Below, piece after piece: positions 53,296-61,223 of a stretch of DNA of 64,000 nt. Location of the stretch: assembly GCF_017744695.1 (NCBI RefSeq), contig NZ_JAGIAS010000003.1, positions 310,001-374,000 of the forward strand. The letters are read 5' to 3'. Below the pieces are notes generated by a model, which worked only from the letters and a program-made list of their open reading frames with translations, was not told the DNA's origin and did not search any database. This DNA is from Dyadobacter sp. (GTDB lineage Bacteria > Bacteroidota > Bacteroidia > Cytophagales > Spirosomataceae). Position numbers and translations under genes: made by a program. The stretch's first letter is position 1. Each line of letters begins with the position of its first letter.

Positions 53296-53520
53296 ATGAA
53301 AAGAATTTCCCTCATCCTCCTGACGTTGCTGGCGATCTCCGGCAACCTGTTCGCGCAGGCGGGCGACACCTCCGTAGCAATGGCCGACAAGCTTCGTGAA
53401 GACGGCAAAATCTGGGTCGTAGTGGCCGTAGTAGCCGTTATTTTCTCGGGTATCGCGATCAACATGCTTCGCATTGACTTTAAGTTGAAAAAGATTGAAA
53501 AAGACCTCAATATCAAGTAA
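53296..53520 (+). CDS. ccmD: CcmD-like small membrane protein
   Basis: I use ATG 53296 (MKRISLILLTLLAISGNLFA). The 74-residue protein has a signal-like first segment, a short charged loop (MADKLREDGKIW), one transmembrane helix (VVVAVVAVIFSGIAINML) and a basic end (KLKKIEKDLNIK). That layout and its position between ccmC and ccmE define it as CcmD, which links CcmABC and CcmE. It starts 81 nt after ccmC and ends 6 nt before ccmE. Confidence 0.82.
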   Translation: MKRISLILLTLLAISGNLFAQAGDTSVAMADKLREDGKIWVVVAVVAVIFSGIAINMLRIDFKLKKIEKDLNIK

Positions 53521-53526
53521 GCCCCT

Positions 53527-53961
53527 ATGAAAAAGATACAGATATTCGGATTAGTGATCATCGCGGTTGCAATTGGTATTATCGTTTCAACTGCCGGCGA
53601 TGCAAGTACTTATGTCGATTTTACCAAAGCCAAAGAAATGGCTGCGGATGGCGACAATGAGAGCATTCACGTAGTAGGCAAGCTCAAAAAAGATGCCGCA
53701 GGCCAGATCCTGGAAATGGAATACCGCCCGGAAATCGACCCTAACCTGTTCGTTTTCACATTGGTAGACAACAACAATGTGGAACAGAAAGTGGTCTACA
53801 AAAACACCAAACCGCAGGATTTCGACAAATCCGAACAAGTCGTAGTAGTCGGCAAAATGCATGACGGCTCGTTTTCGGCCGAAAAAATCCTCATGAAATG
53901 CCCGTCGAAATACGAAAACGGTAAAATGGAAACCACGGAACATACTGCAAAACAATCATGA
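53527..53961 (+). CDS. ccmE: Heme chaperone CcmE with CxxxY motif
   Basis: The 144-residue protein has one N-terminal membrane helix (IFGLVIIAVAIGIIVSTAG) and an OB-fold domain (HVVGKLKKDAAGQIL, VVVVGKMHDGSFSAEKILM). In classical CcmE the heme-binding residue is the histidine of HxxxY; here the segment is KCPSKY with Cys125 and Tyr129, the CxxxY variant known from Desulfovibrio and archaea. The chaperone carries heme covalently from CcmC to CcmF. Its stop overlaps the ccmF start as ATGA. Confidence 0.92.
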   Translation: MKKIQIFGLVIIAVAIGIIVSTAGDASTYVDFTKAKEMAADGDNESIHVVGKLKKDAAGQILEMEYRPEIDPNLFVFTLVDNNNVEQKVVYKNTKPQDFDKSEQVVVVGKMHDGSFSAEKILMKCPSKYENGKMETTEHTAKQS

Positions 53962-56558
53962 TTCACAGTACGATCGGAAGTGCAGGGCACCTGCTGGTTA
54001 TAGTCGCGTTTGTAACGGCCATTCTGGCGACCTTCGCTTATTTTAAGGCGGGTATCGCGGGCGGTACCGTAGAAGAGACGCAAACCTGGAAACGGTTTGC
54101 GCGCGGCGTTTTCTGGGTCCACCTGGCCGCGGTGATCGGTGTGGTGTTCTCGCTTTACTGGATCATTGGTAACCACTATTTCGAATACCATTACGCGTGG
54201 AAAAACTCCTCGCTATCCCTCCCGACGGGGTACACGATTTCCAGCTTCTGGCAGGACCAGGAAGGTAGCTTCCTGCTCTGGATCTTCTGGAACGTGGTGC
54301 TCGGTGCGACGCTGATCTTCACCAACCGCTCGTGGGAAGCTCCCGTAATGACCGTTTTTGCATTGGTGCAGGCATTCCTCACCTCGATGATCCTCGGTGT
54401 GGTAATCCCAGGCCTCGATCTTAAAATCGGTTCAACGCCGTTCCTTTTGCTCAAAGAGGTCATGCCCGATCTGCCGGTGTACAAAATGGATCCGAATTTC
54501 ATCCCGAAAGACGGTAACGGCCTTAACCCCTTGTTGCAGAACTACTGGATGGTAATCCACCCTCCTACCCTGTTCCTCGGCTTTGCGAGTACACTCATTC
54601 CGTTCTCATTTGCGATCGCAGGTCTTTGGACCAAACGCATTCAGGACTGGATACGGCCTGCATTGCCATGGTCGCTGTTCTCAGCGCTGGTTTTGGGTGT
54701 GGGTATTCTCATGGGTGCTTACTGGGCTTACGAAACGCTCAACTTCGGTAGCTACTGGAACTGGGACCCTGTTGAAAACTCGTCGTTTGTACCCTGGCTG
54801 GTATTAGTCGCGGCCGTGCACGTGATGATCATCGGCAGAAGGAATGCAACCGCATTGAAAACGTCGTTCATTCTCACGATTGCGACCTTCATACTCGTCC
54901 TTTATTCGACATTCATGACACGGTCCGGCGTACTGGGGAATGCATCCGTACACTCGTTCACCGACCTGGGCCTTTCCGGTCAGTTGCTGATTTACCTTTT
55001 CACTTTTATGATCGTTTCGATCGGCTTGCTGGTTTACCGCTGGAAATCGCTGCCGAGCGACGAAGAAGAGGTTTCGACCTACTCGCAGGAATTCTGGATT
55101 TTCATCGGTGCGACGGTACTCTGCCTTTCGGGCTTCCAGATCATCGCTACCACTTCCATTCCGGTTTATAACAAAATCGCCGAAGCATTCGGTACCGTGC
55201 TGAACATGGCACTACCTGCCGACCAGGTAGCGCATTACAACAAATTCCAGCTTTGGTTCTTTGCATTAATCATCATTCTAACCGGCGTTGGCCAGTATTT
55301 CTGGTGGAAAAAAACCGGCAAAGGCAAATTACAGGCATTGTACAATCCGCTATTGGTCGCATTGCTGATCAGCGCGGCGGTGATTACGTTCAAACAGGTC
55401 CGCGACATTCAATACATCGCATTGCTGACAACCTCGATATTCGCGATTGTTGCCAATGGCAATATCCTGTTGAACATTATCCGTGGTAACTACAACCTGT
55501 CGGGCGGTGCCATCACGCACATTGGCGTGGCACTGATGCTGATCGGTATTTTGTTCTCGTCGGCCTACACCAAAGTCGTTTCGATCAATAATTCCGGTCT
55601 GATGATTTCCCGTAGCGAGGAATTCACAGCTAACGACAATAAGGAGAACAAGGAAAACATTACCCTGTGGCTTAACAAGCCCGAAAAAATGGGCGATTAC
55701 ATGCTCACCTGGCGCGACGTGCGCGTGGAGCCACGCCATATCCCAGGTTACATTCCGAAGAGCTGGGTCGATATTGTGGAAGGTGACTTTCACGCCGTGG
55801 CTTTGCGCGATATCGAGGTAAACGGCCAGAAGTACAACAAAAAGGGTGATACTCTTGAAATTTTCCCTGAAAACTTCTATTACGAGATCGAATACCGCGA
55901 GCCTTCCGGCAAGATATTCACATTGTTCCCGCGCGTACAGATCAACCCGCGCATGGGCGGAATCGTGTCATCGCCGGACATTCAGCGTAAAGTCGACAAG
56001 GATTTGTACACCTACGTATCAATGGTGACCAACCCTACCGCCGAGCCAGTTTGGAGCCAGAGTGAGAATTTTACGATTAACCTCCGCGACACATTCTTCG
56101 TGAACGACTACGTGGCCATCCTCGACAACGTCGTGCGTACCGAAGAAGTGGAAGGTATCAAGCTCGGCCCGGGCGATGCGGCGGTGAAAGCGATCATCCG
56201 TGTGCTCGATAAAGACAAGGAATTTGTGGTGACGCCGTCCTTCGTGATCCGCGACCGCATGGTGGCACGCAAGCCGGAAGTAAGCGACGAGCTGGGCATG
56301 CGCATTCAATTCAACGAAATCAATCCGCAAACGGGCCAGTTCACATTCAGTGTAAACACTACCCAACGTGACTTCATCGTCATGAAAGCGACGGAAAAGC
56401 CGTTGATCAATATCCTATGGTTGGGTACGTTCGTGCTGGTAATTGGTTTTGTAATGGCTACTATTCGCCGGTTCAGGGATTTTGTAAAAATGAGAAACAA
56501 GGAAAACGCAGCGACGGAGCCTAAGGCGAAAGTGAAGCCCAAAGTACAAACCGCGTAA
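53958..56558 (+). CDS. ccmF: Cytochrome c heme lyase subunit CcmF
   Basis: The 866-residue protein has about fifteen membrane helices and attaches heme to apocytochrome c. The heme-handling tryptophan motif appears as GSYWNWDPVENSSFVPWLV; other marks are SFWQDQEGSFLLWIFWNV and MTRSGVLGNASVHSFTDLG. A large periplasmic domain (about 590-790) precedes the last helix. It overlaps ccmE by four bases. The thiol-handling CcmG and CcmH are not in this window. A strong terminator follows. Confidence 0.95.
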   Translation: MIHSTIGSAGHLLVIVAFVTAILATFAYFKAGIAGGTVEETQTWKRFARGVFWVHLAAVIGVVFSLYWIIGNHYFEYHYAWKNSSLSLPTGYTISSFWQDQEGSFLLWIFWNVVLGATLIFTNRSWEAPVMTVFALVQAFLTSMILGVVIPGLDLKIGSTPFLLLKEVMPDLPVYKMDPNFIPKDGNGLNPLLQNYWMVIHPPTLFLGFASTLIPFSFAIAGLWTKRIQDWIRPALPWSLFSALVLGVGILMGAYWAYETLNFGSYWNWDPVENSSFVPWLVLVAAVHVMIIGRRNATALKTSFILTIATFILVLYSTFMTRSGVLGNASVHSFTDLGLSGQLLIYLFTFMIVSIGLLVYRWKSLPSDEEEVSTYSQEFWIFIGATVLCLSGFQIIATTSIPVYNKIAEAFGTVLNMALPADQVAHYNKFQLWFFALIIILTGVGQYFWWKKTGKGKLQALYNPLLVALLISAAVITFKQVRDIQYIALLTTSIFAIVANGNILLNIIRGNYNLSGGAITHIGVALMLIGILFSSAYTKVVSINNSGLMISRSEEFTANDNKENKENITLWLNKPEKMGDYMLTWRDVRVEPRHIPGYIPKSWVDIVEGDFHAVALRDIEVNGQKYNKKGDTLEIFPENFYYEIEYREPSGKIFTLFPRVQINPRMGGIVSSPDIQRKVDKDLYTYVSMVTNPTAEPVWSQSENFTINLRDTFFVNDYVAILDNVVRTEEVEGIKLGPGDAAVKAIIRVLDKDKEFVVTPSFVIRDRMVARKPEVSDELGMRIQFNEINPQTGQFTFSVNTTQRDFIVMKATEKPLINILWLGTFVLVIGFVMATIRRFRDFVKMRNKENAATEPKAKVKPKVQTA

Positions 56559-56582
56559 GCGATTCATTTGAAATACATTACA

Positions 56583-56614
56583 AACCGGTCCGGGCCATCA
56601 AAGCCGGACCGGTT
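56583..56614 (+). terminator. Intrinsic terminator of the ccm operon
   Basis: An 11-bp perfect stem AACCGGTCCGG (56583-56593) pairs with 56604-56614, followed by TTCTTTT. Confidence 0.9.
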
Positions 56615-56719
56615 TTCTTTTAATACCAGAAACTAAGTAAACCAGCCTCTCACTAAAGGTTTATTTGAGTTGCGTATATAGGTGAGTAATTTGAGGTACT
56701 CAATCGACCTCATTACATC

Positions 56720-58099
56720 ATGGACAAGCCGCAACAGACCTCCCGGCGTGAATTTTTGCGCCAATCCGCCCTGCTCGCAGGTGCCTCTCTCATTTCAACC
56801 CGCTCTTTCGGAAACATTTACATTGGCAAACAAACCCGCGTGCTCGTGATCGGCGCCGGTTTTGCCGGCCTGGCCGCTGCTTACGCGCTGAAACAAAGGA
56901 ATGTGGACGTCATCGTACTCGAAGCCCGCAACCGCATCGGCGGCAGAGTATTCTCCCACACCATTGATCCAAAGGAAAATCTCGTGGTAGAGCTCGGCGC
57001 TGAATGGGTAGGCAACTCGCACGAGCGCGTGCGTGCGTTGTGCGACCAGTTTAAAATACCACTGCTGAACAATCAGTTCGACACCCATCTGATTTACCAG
57101 AACCAATACACCAAGGCCAATGCGTGGGATTTCTCCGATAACTGGAAAGCCAAAATGAAGACCCTGCTCGAAGGCTATAAAAAACTGGACGAGAAGCAGA
57201 AAGTCCAACTCGACAGCATCGATTGGTGGCGCTACCTGGTCAACAATGGCTGTGAAGGCAAAGACCTTGTCTTCCGGGAACTGCTCGACAGCACGGATTT
57301 CGGCGAAAGTATCCGGCATGTATCGGCTTACATCGCGTTGGCCACATTCTCGGAAAGCAGCGAAAAGAATGAAATGGACTTGAAAATGCAGGGGGGAAAT
57401 ACCATGCTTGCCAGAAAATTTGCGGAAGGAATCGGCAGCGAACACGTGCTGACCGGCCATGCCGTGAAACGCATTGAACAGAAAGATACGGTGAAAGTAA
57501 CCTGTGAAAACGGCCAGACTTTCGAAGCCGACAAGCTCATTTGCGCCATTCCGACATTTGCCATCCGGAACATTCAATGGGAACCAGGGTTGCCGTCCGA
57601 GAAAGTACAGGCCATAAACGAGCTGCAATATGCCCGGATCAACAAGAATGCGATTTTGTTCAAAAAGCGCTTCTGGAAAGATGAGAGCTTCGACCTCATT
57701 ACCGACCAGACACCGCACTACTTTTACCACGCCACCAAAAACCAACCGTCGCAAAAGGGCGTACTCATATCCTACTCGATCGGGGAAAAGGCCGAACTGA
57801 TTTCCGCACAAAACGACGAATGGAAGAAACAAATGCTGGGGCAAACGCTGAACCCGTATTTCCCCAAGGCTCAAAAACTCATCGAATCGCAAGCCAATTA
57901 TTACTGGGGAACCGATAAGATCTCGCAAGGCGCATACGCAATGTACGGCCTCAACCAATGGTACACCACCCGTCCCGCACTGCAAAAGCCCTTCCTGCAT
58001 ACCTCTTTCGCCGGCGAACACCTCGCCGACTGGCAAGGGTTCATGGAAGGCGCGGTGGTCACCGGCGAAATGGCAGCAGCCGAGATACTGGCGGTTTAG
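56720..58099 (+). CDS. Flavin amine oxidase family protein with twin-arginine signal
   Basis: The 459-residue FAD enzyme has a twin-arginine leader (SRREFLRQSALLAGASLIS), the dinucleotide fold VLVIGAGFAGLAAAYALKQ, RNRIGGRVFSHTID and the C-terminal FAD block FAGEHLADWQGFMEGAVVTG. It matches monoamine-oxidase-type proteins exported folded with their cofactor. The substrate, an amine or another CH-NH compound, is not given by the sequence. Its TAG overlaps the stop codon of the convergent TonB receptor gene. Confidence 0.88.
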   Translation: MDKPQQTSRREFLRQSALLAGASLISTRSFGNIYIGKQTRVLVIGAGFAGLAAAYALKQRNVDVIVLEARNRIGGRVFSHTIDPKENLVVELGAEWVGNSHERVRALCDQFKIPLLNNQFDTHLIYQNQYTKANAWDFSDNWKAKMKTLLEGYKKLDEKQKVQLDSIDWWRYLVNNGCEGKDLVFRELLDSTDFGESIRHVSAYIALATFSESSEKNEMDLKMQGGNTMLARKFAEGIGSEHVLTGHAVKRIEQKDTVKVTCENGQTFEADKLICAIPTFAIRNIQWEPGLPSEKVQAINELQYARINKNAILFKKRFWKDESFDLITDQTPHYFYHATKNQPSQKGVLISYSIGEKAELISAQNDEWKKQMLGQTLNPYFPKAQKLIESQANYYWGTDKISQGAYAMYGLNQWYTTRPALQKPFLHTSFAGEHLADWQGFMEGAVVTGEMAAAEILAV

Positions 58100-60648
58100 A
58101 ACCGTAACCCCAGCCGGGTAAAGAAAAACGCCCCGTTACTTCCCATCTGCACAGGGTCCCAGGCCCCGCCCGATTCGGTCAGGGCGGGCTGGAACTTGTT
58201 GGGGTAAATGTTCAGGATATTGCTGCCACCGACGGACAACGACACGTTTTTGGTGAATTTGTAATTCAAAGTAAGGTCTGTCTGGATCTTGGGACTGTAT
58301 GTATCGATCTTATAGTCCCAATTCGCCAGCTTGATTTCTCCGAAACGGATAAACCGCAGCATTGCGCTGAACTTGCTCACGGAGTAGTCGAAGGTAAGAT
58401 TGATTTTTGAGGGCGGCGCCGATGCGAGCACGAAATGGCGCTCGCGTTCGTCGAAATAAATATCCTCCTTACCGGCCAGTTTGGGCACAGTATTGACCGG
58501 CCCCAGTTTCATCCAGTTGAAGTTGGCCGCCACCGTTGTGCTAAGCCTTCCCGCGCCCAGCGCCGCCGAATGTGCCACGATCACGTCCAATCCCTTGGTT
58601 GTGGAGTATTCCAATGCATTGGTAAAGAATTGCGCCTTCCCTACCCTCAGCGCCTTCAGCAGATCGCCGATATCCTCATCATCATCGCTGAACTGGCCGG
58701 TAAGTACCACGCGGTCTTTAACCTTCACATAATATCCGTCGACAGTTAGCGAAAGCCCTGCTGCCGGCGTGAAGGTGATCCCGAGACTGCCGTTCAGGGA
58801 TGTTTCCTGTTTCAACTTGGGAATGCCTAATGCCTGCGTTACAGCGCTGTTGTTATTTGCCAGCAGCACTTCCACCGGCTGACCGTTCACGAAATTGGTA
58901 AATGTCGAATTGAAATATTTCTGGGCCAGCGACGGCGCACGGAAACCGGTACTCACCGATCCACGCAGCGCAAATGCATCTGTTACTTTGTAGCGCAAGC
59001 CCAGCTTGCCATTTAAAGTACTCCCAAAATCACTATATCGTTCGAAACGGCCTGCGACATCCACGAGAAACTGCTTGGTAACATCTCCTTCCAGGTCGAC
59101 GTACACGCCCACATTCGTACGGCTGCGGTTGGTCACATCGGCCGGGCTGTAACCAGGGAACCCCTGCGAGCCACCTGCGTATTGAGGATCGTAGTTGCGA
59201 TAGGAAGCCTCTTCTCCCGCGAAGATTTTGTAACGTTCCTTGCGAAACTCCGCACCGAAAGCAACGTTCAGGCCTTGCATGAAGGTTTTATAATACCGGC
59301 TGACATTGAGGTTGACCACATTTTGCGCGAGCTGGAAACCGCCCGCGTCAAAAGAAGTCTGCGAGCGCTCTCCGATGGACCTGTTGAGTGAGTTTTTTAC
59401 GCCAAAATGAAACTTGTTGAAACCATAGGTATTGCTCAAATCAATGTCCCACGATTTCCAGACTCCGCGAATACCCGCTGCTACCGAACGGTCCTTGATC
59501 TCGCTGGTAATGATCGGGTCAAAGCCATTCGGGTAAATGGAAGGGATATTCCGGTCGTCGTCCGCGAAACGCGTCCATGCGTACGCGTCGCCCTTGCGCT
59601 CGTTGAGCCCACCGAAGCTGTAAACCTGAAAGTTACTGCCCACCGGTATCTTCGCATTGTAGTACACCGCCGCATTGCGGATTTCCGGGTCGCCATACTG
59701 GCGCCTGGCGAGGTCCGATTCACTGGTTACGGTGTTGGCACGATTGGTATGGTCTCGGGAATTGTAGTCGGCTGTCACGTTGAGAAATCCCTTTTTCGCG
59801 ATTTTCACCCCGTAGTTTGCATTGATATTGTAGTTCAACCCATCGAACTTTTTATCATCAAAACGATATTTCGCCTTGAACATCCCCGCATTCGCATTCA
59901 CCGCCAGCTGGTTGGTCGTTTCCTTCAAAACAATGTTGATCACTCCCGCAATCGCATCCGAGCCGTATTGTGCCGCCGCACCGTCACGCAATATCTCAAT
60001 ACGCTCGATGGCGGCAGCCGGGATTGCATTCAGGTCGGTGCCGGTATTCCCTCTCCCGCGTGACCCGAAAAGGTTCACCAATGCGGATTGATGCCGGCGT
60101 TTGCCGTTAATCAGTACCAACGTCTGGTCTGGCCCCAGCCCGCGCAGCGAGGCTGGATCGACGTGGTCGGCTCCGTCGGAGCCCGTCTGGCGGTTGGAGT
60201 TAAAAGACGGTGCCGCGAACTGCAAAAGCTGGTTCACATCAAGCTGGCCTTGCTTGGTCGTTACCTCGCGGATGTCGATCACATCCACGGGCGCGGGCGT
60301 GTCGGCCGAAGAACGATTCAGGTTCCGTGATCCGACCACCGTCACCTGATTCAGTACCGTAGCGTCGGCAAGCGCAAAATCCTGGTTGGCAGTGCCGTTC
60401 AACTCCCTTTCTAATTTGTTGTAACCCACGTAGGTTACTACGAGCGTCGCATTATTATAGCCCACTGTAAGGCTGTATGCGCCGCTTCCGTCGGTAACCG
60501 TGCCATTTCCGGTGCCCTTTTCCAGAACGGAAGCGCCAATCAGCGGATCCCCTTTTTCATCGGTAACCTTCCCGGTCACTTTCAGGCCCTGCGCATAACA
60601 ATAACAGGAGAGGAACACGAAAAGCCATGTTTGGTAGATTAGTTTCAT
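58096..60648 (-). CDS. TonB-dependent receptor with CarboxypepD_reg-like domain
   Basis: The 850-residue outer-membrane receptor has a signal peptide (LFVFLSCYCYAQG), a carboxypeptidase-regulatory-like domain (about 22-100: VTGKVTDEKGDPLIGASV), a plug domain (about 110-245: SLRGLGPDQTLVLINGKR and RIEILRDGAAAQYGSDAIAG) and a 22-strand barrel ending in FTRLGLRF. It imports a large or scarce solute with TonB energy. No SusD partner is next to it, so it is more likely a metal-chelate or small-compound receptor than a polysaccharide one; this is inference. Confidence 0.93.
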   Translation of the reverse strand: MKLIYQTWLFVFLSCYCYAQGLKVTGKVTDEKGDPLIGASVLEKGTGNGTVTDGSGAYSLTVGYNNATLVVTYVGYNKLERELNGTANQDFALADATVLNQVTVVGSRNLNRSSADTPAPVDVIDIREVTTKQGQLDVNQLLQFAAPSFNSNRQTGSDGADHVDPASLRGLGPDQTLVLINGKRRHQSALVNLFGSRGRGNTGTDLNAIPAAAIERIEILRDGAAAQYGSDAIAGVINIVLKETTNQLAVNANAGMFKAKYRFDDKKFDGLNYNINANYGVKIAKKGFLNVTADYNSRDHTNRANTVTSESDLARRQYGDPEIRNAAVYYNAKIPVGSNFQVYSFGGLNERKGDAYAWTRFADDDRNIPSIYPNGFDPIITSEIKDRSVAAGIRGVWKSWDIDLSNTYGFNKFHFGVKNSLNRSIGERSQTSFDAGGFQLAQNVVNLNVSRYYKTFMQGLNVAFGAEFRKERYKIFAGEEASYRNYDPQYAGGSQGFPGYSPADVTNRSRTNVGVYVDLEGDVTKQFLVDVAGRFERYSDFGSTLNGKLGLRYKVTDAFALRGSVSTGFRAPSLAQKYFNSTFTNFVNGQPVEVLLANNNSAVTQALGIPKLKQETSLNGSLGITFTPAAGLSLTVDGYYVKVKDRVVLTGQFSDDDEDIGDLLKALRVGKAQFFTNALEYSTTKGLDVIVAHSAALGAGRLSTTVAANFNWMKLGPVNTVPKLAGKEDIYFDERERHFVLASAPPSKINLTFDYSVSKFSAMLRFIRFGEIKLANWDYKIDTYSPKIQTDLTLNYKFTKNVSLSVGGSNILNIYPNKFQPALTESGGAWDPVQMGSNGAFFFTRLGLRF

Positions 60649-60840
60649 AATATTGAAATAAGGTGCTTATATTAACAATAATGCAATTATTAGCCTTAAA
60701 ACAAATATTATTCAGAATAAAATTTTATAAAAATATCTTTTTACAAAATTTATTGAAACTATCAGTTACATAAACCCAAAATGTAATATTTCCGGGCAAA
60801 AGCTTTTTCGAACTTCCTGCGTTTCAAGGAGCTTGATGTG

Positions 60841-60848
60841 TATCTTTG
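60841..60848 (+). promoter_or_regulatory. Promoter -7 element for the DUF3817 gene
   Basis: TATCTTTG is a full TAnnTTTG match, 41 nt before the ATG at 60882. It shares the AT-rich 233-nt divergent spacer with the receptor gene. Confidence 0.5.
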
Positions 60849-60881
60849 CCGATAAATTGTATTTCGCTATTCTGATTTCCT

Positions 60882-61181
60882 ATGGTATCCGAACTGATCA
60901 AATCGGCATTAGGCCGCCTGCGCATCATTGCATTTCTTGAAGGCATTTCTTTTATCGTACTCCTGGGCGTCGCAATGCCCCTTAAATACTTTGCGGGAAT
61001 TCCGCAGGCCGTGCGCGTCGCAGGCATGGCTCACGGTGTCCTCTTCATCCTTTTTGTGCTCCTGCTCATCCAGGTTGCCACAGAAAAAAGCTGGTCGTTC
61101 AAAAAGTCCGCTTTGTCGTTTCTTTCTTCGCTGGTACCATTCGGGACATTCTATGCAGACTCCCGCTGGTTCAGAAACTGA
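60882..61181 (+). CDS. DUF3817 small membrane protein
   Basis: The 99-residue protein has three membrane helices and the DUF3817 pattern: LGRLRIIAFLEGISFIVLLG, AMPLKYFAGIPQAVRVAGMA with a following histidine (AHGVLFILFVLLL), and LSSLVPFGTFYADSRWFR at the end. The histidine inside a helix and conserved glutamate suggest more than a structural role, but the function is unknown. It is followed by an outer-membrane protein gene 42 nt later. Confidence 0.9.
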   Translation: MVSELIKSALGRLRIIAFLEGISFIVLLGVAMPLKYFAGIPQAVRVAGMAHGVLFILFVLLLIQVATEKSWSFKKSALSFLSSLVPFGTFYADSRWFRN

Positions 61182-61223
61182 GTATCCATGAACCTTTTAT
61201 ATTCCTAAACATCCCTTGACCAA

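Noticed and set aside
56795..58036. Long open frame antisense to the amine oxidase gene (413 codons)
   Set aside because: The sense strand encodes a full FAD enzyme; the antisense frame has no recognisable motif.
60658..60670. ATAAGGTGCTTAT palindrome upstream of the TonB receptor as another SatD-type operator
   Set aside because: Arms are five bases with a three-base centre, not the 18-bp layout of the 4454-4558 sites; likely chance in an AT-rich spacer.
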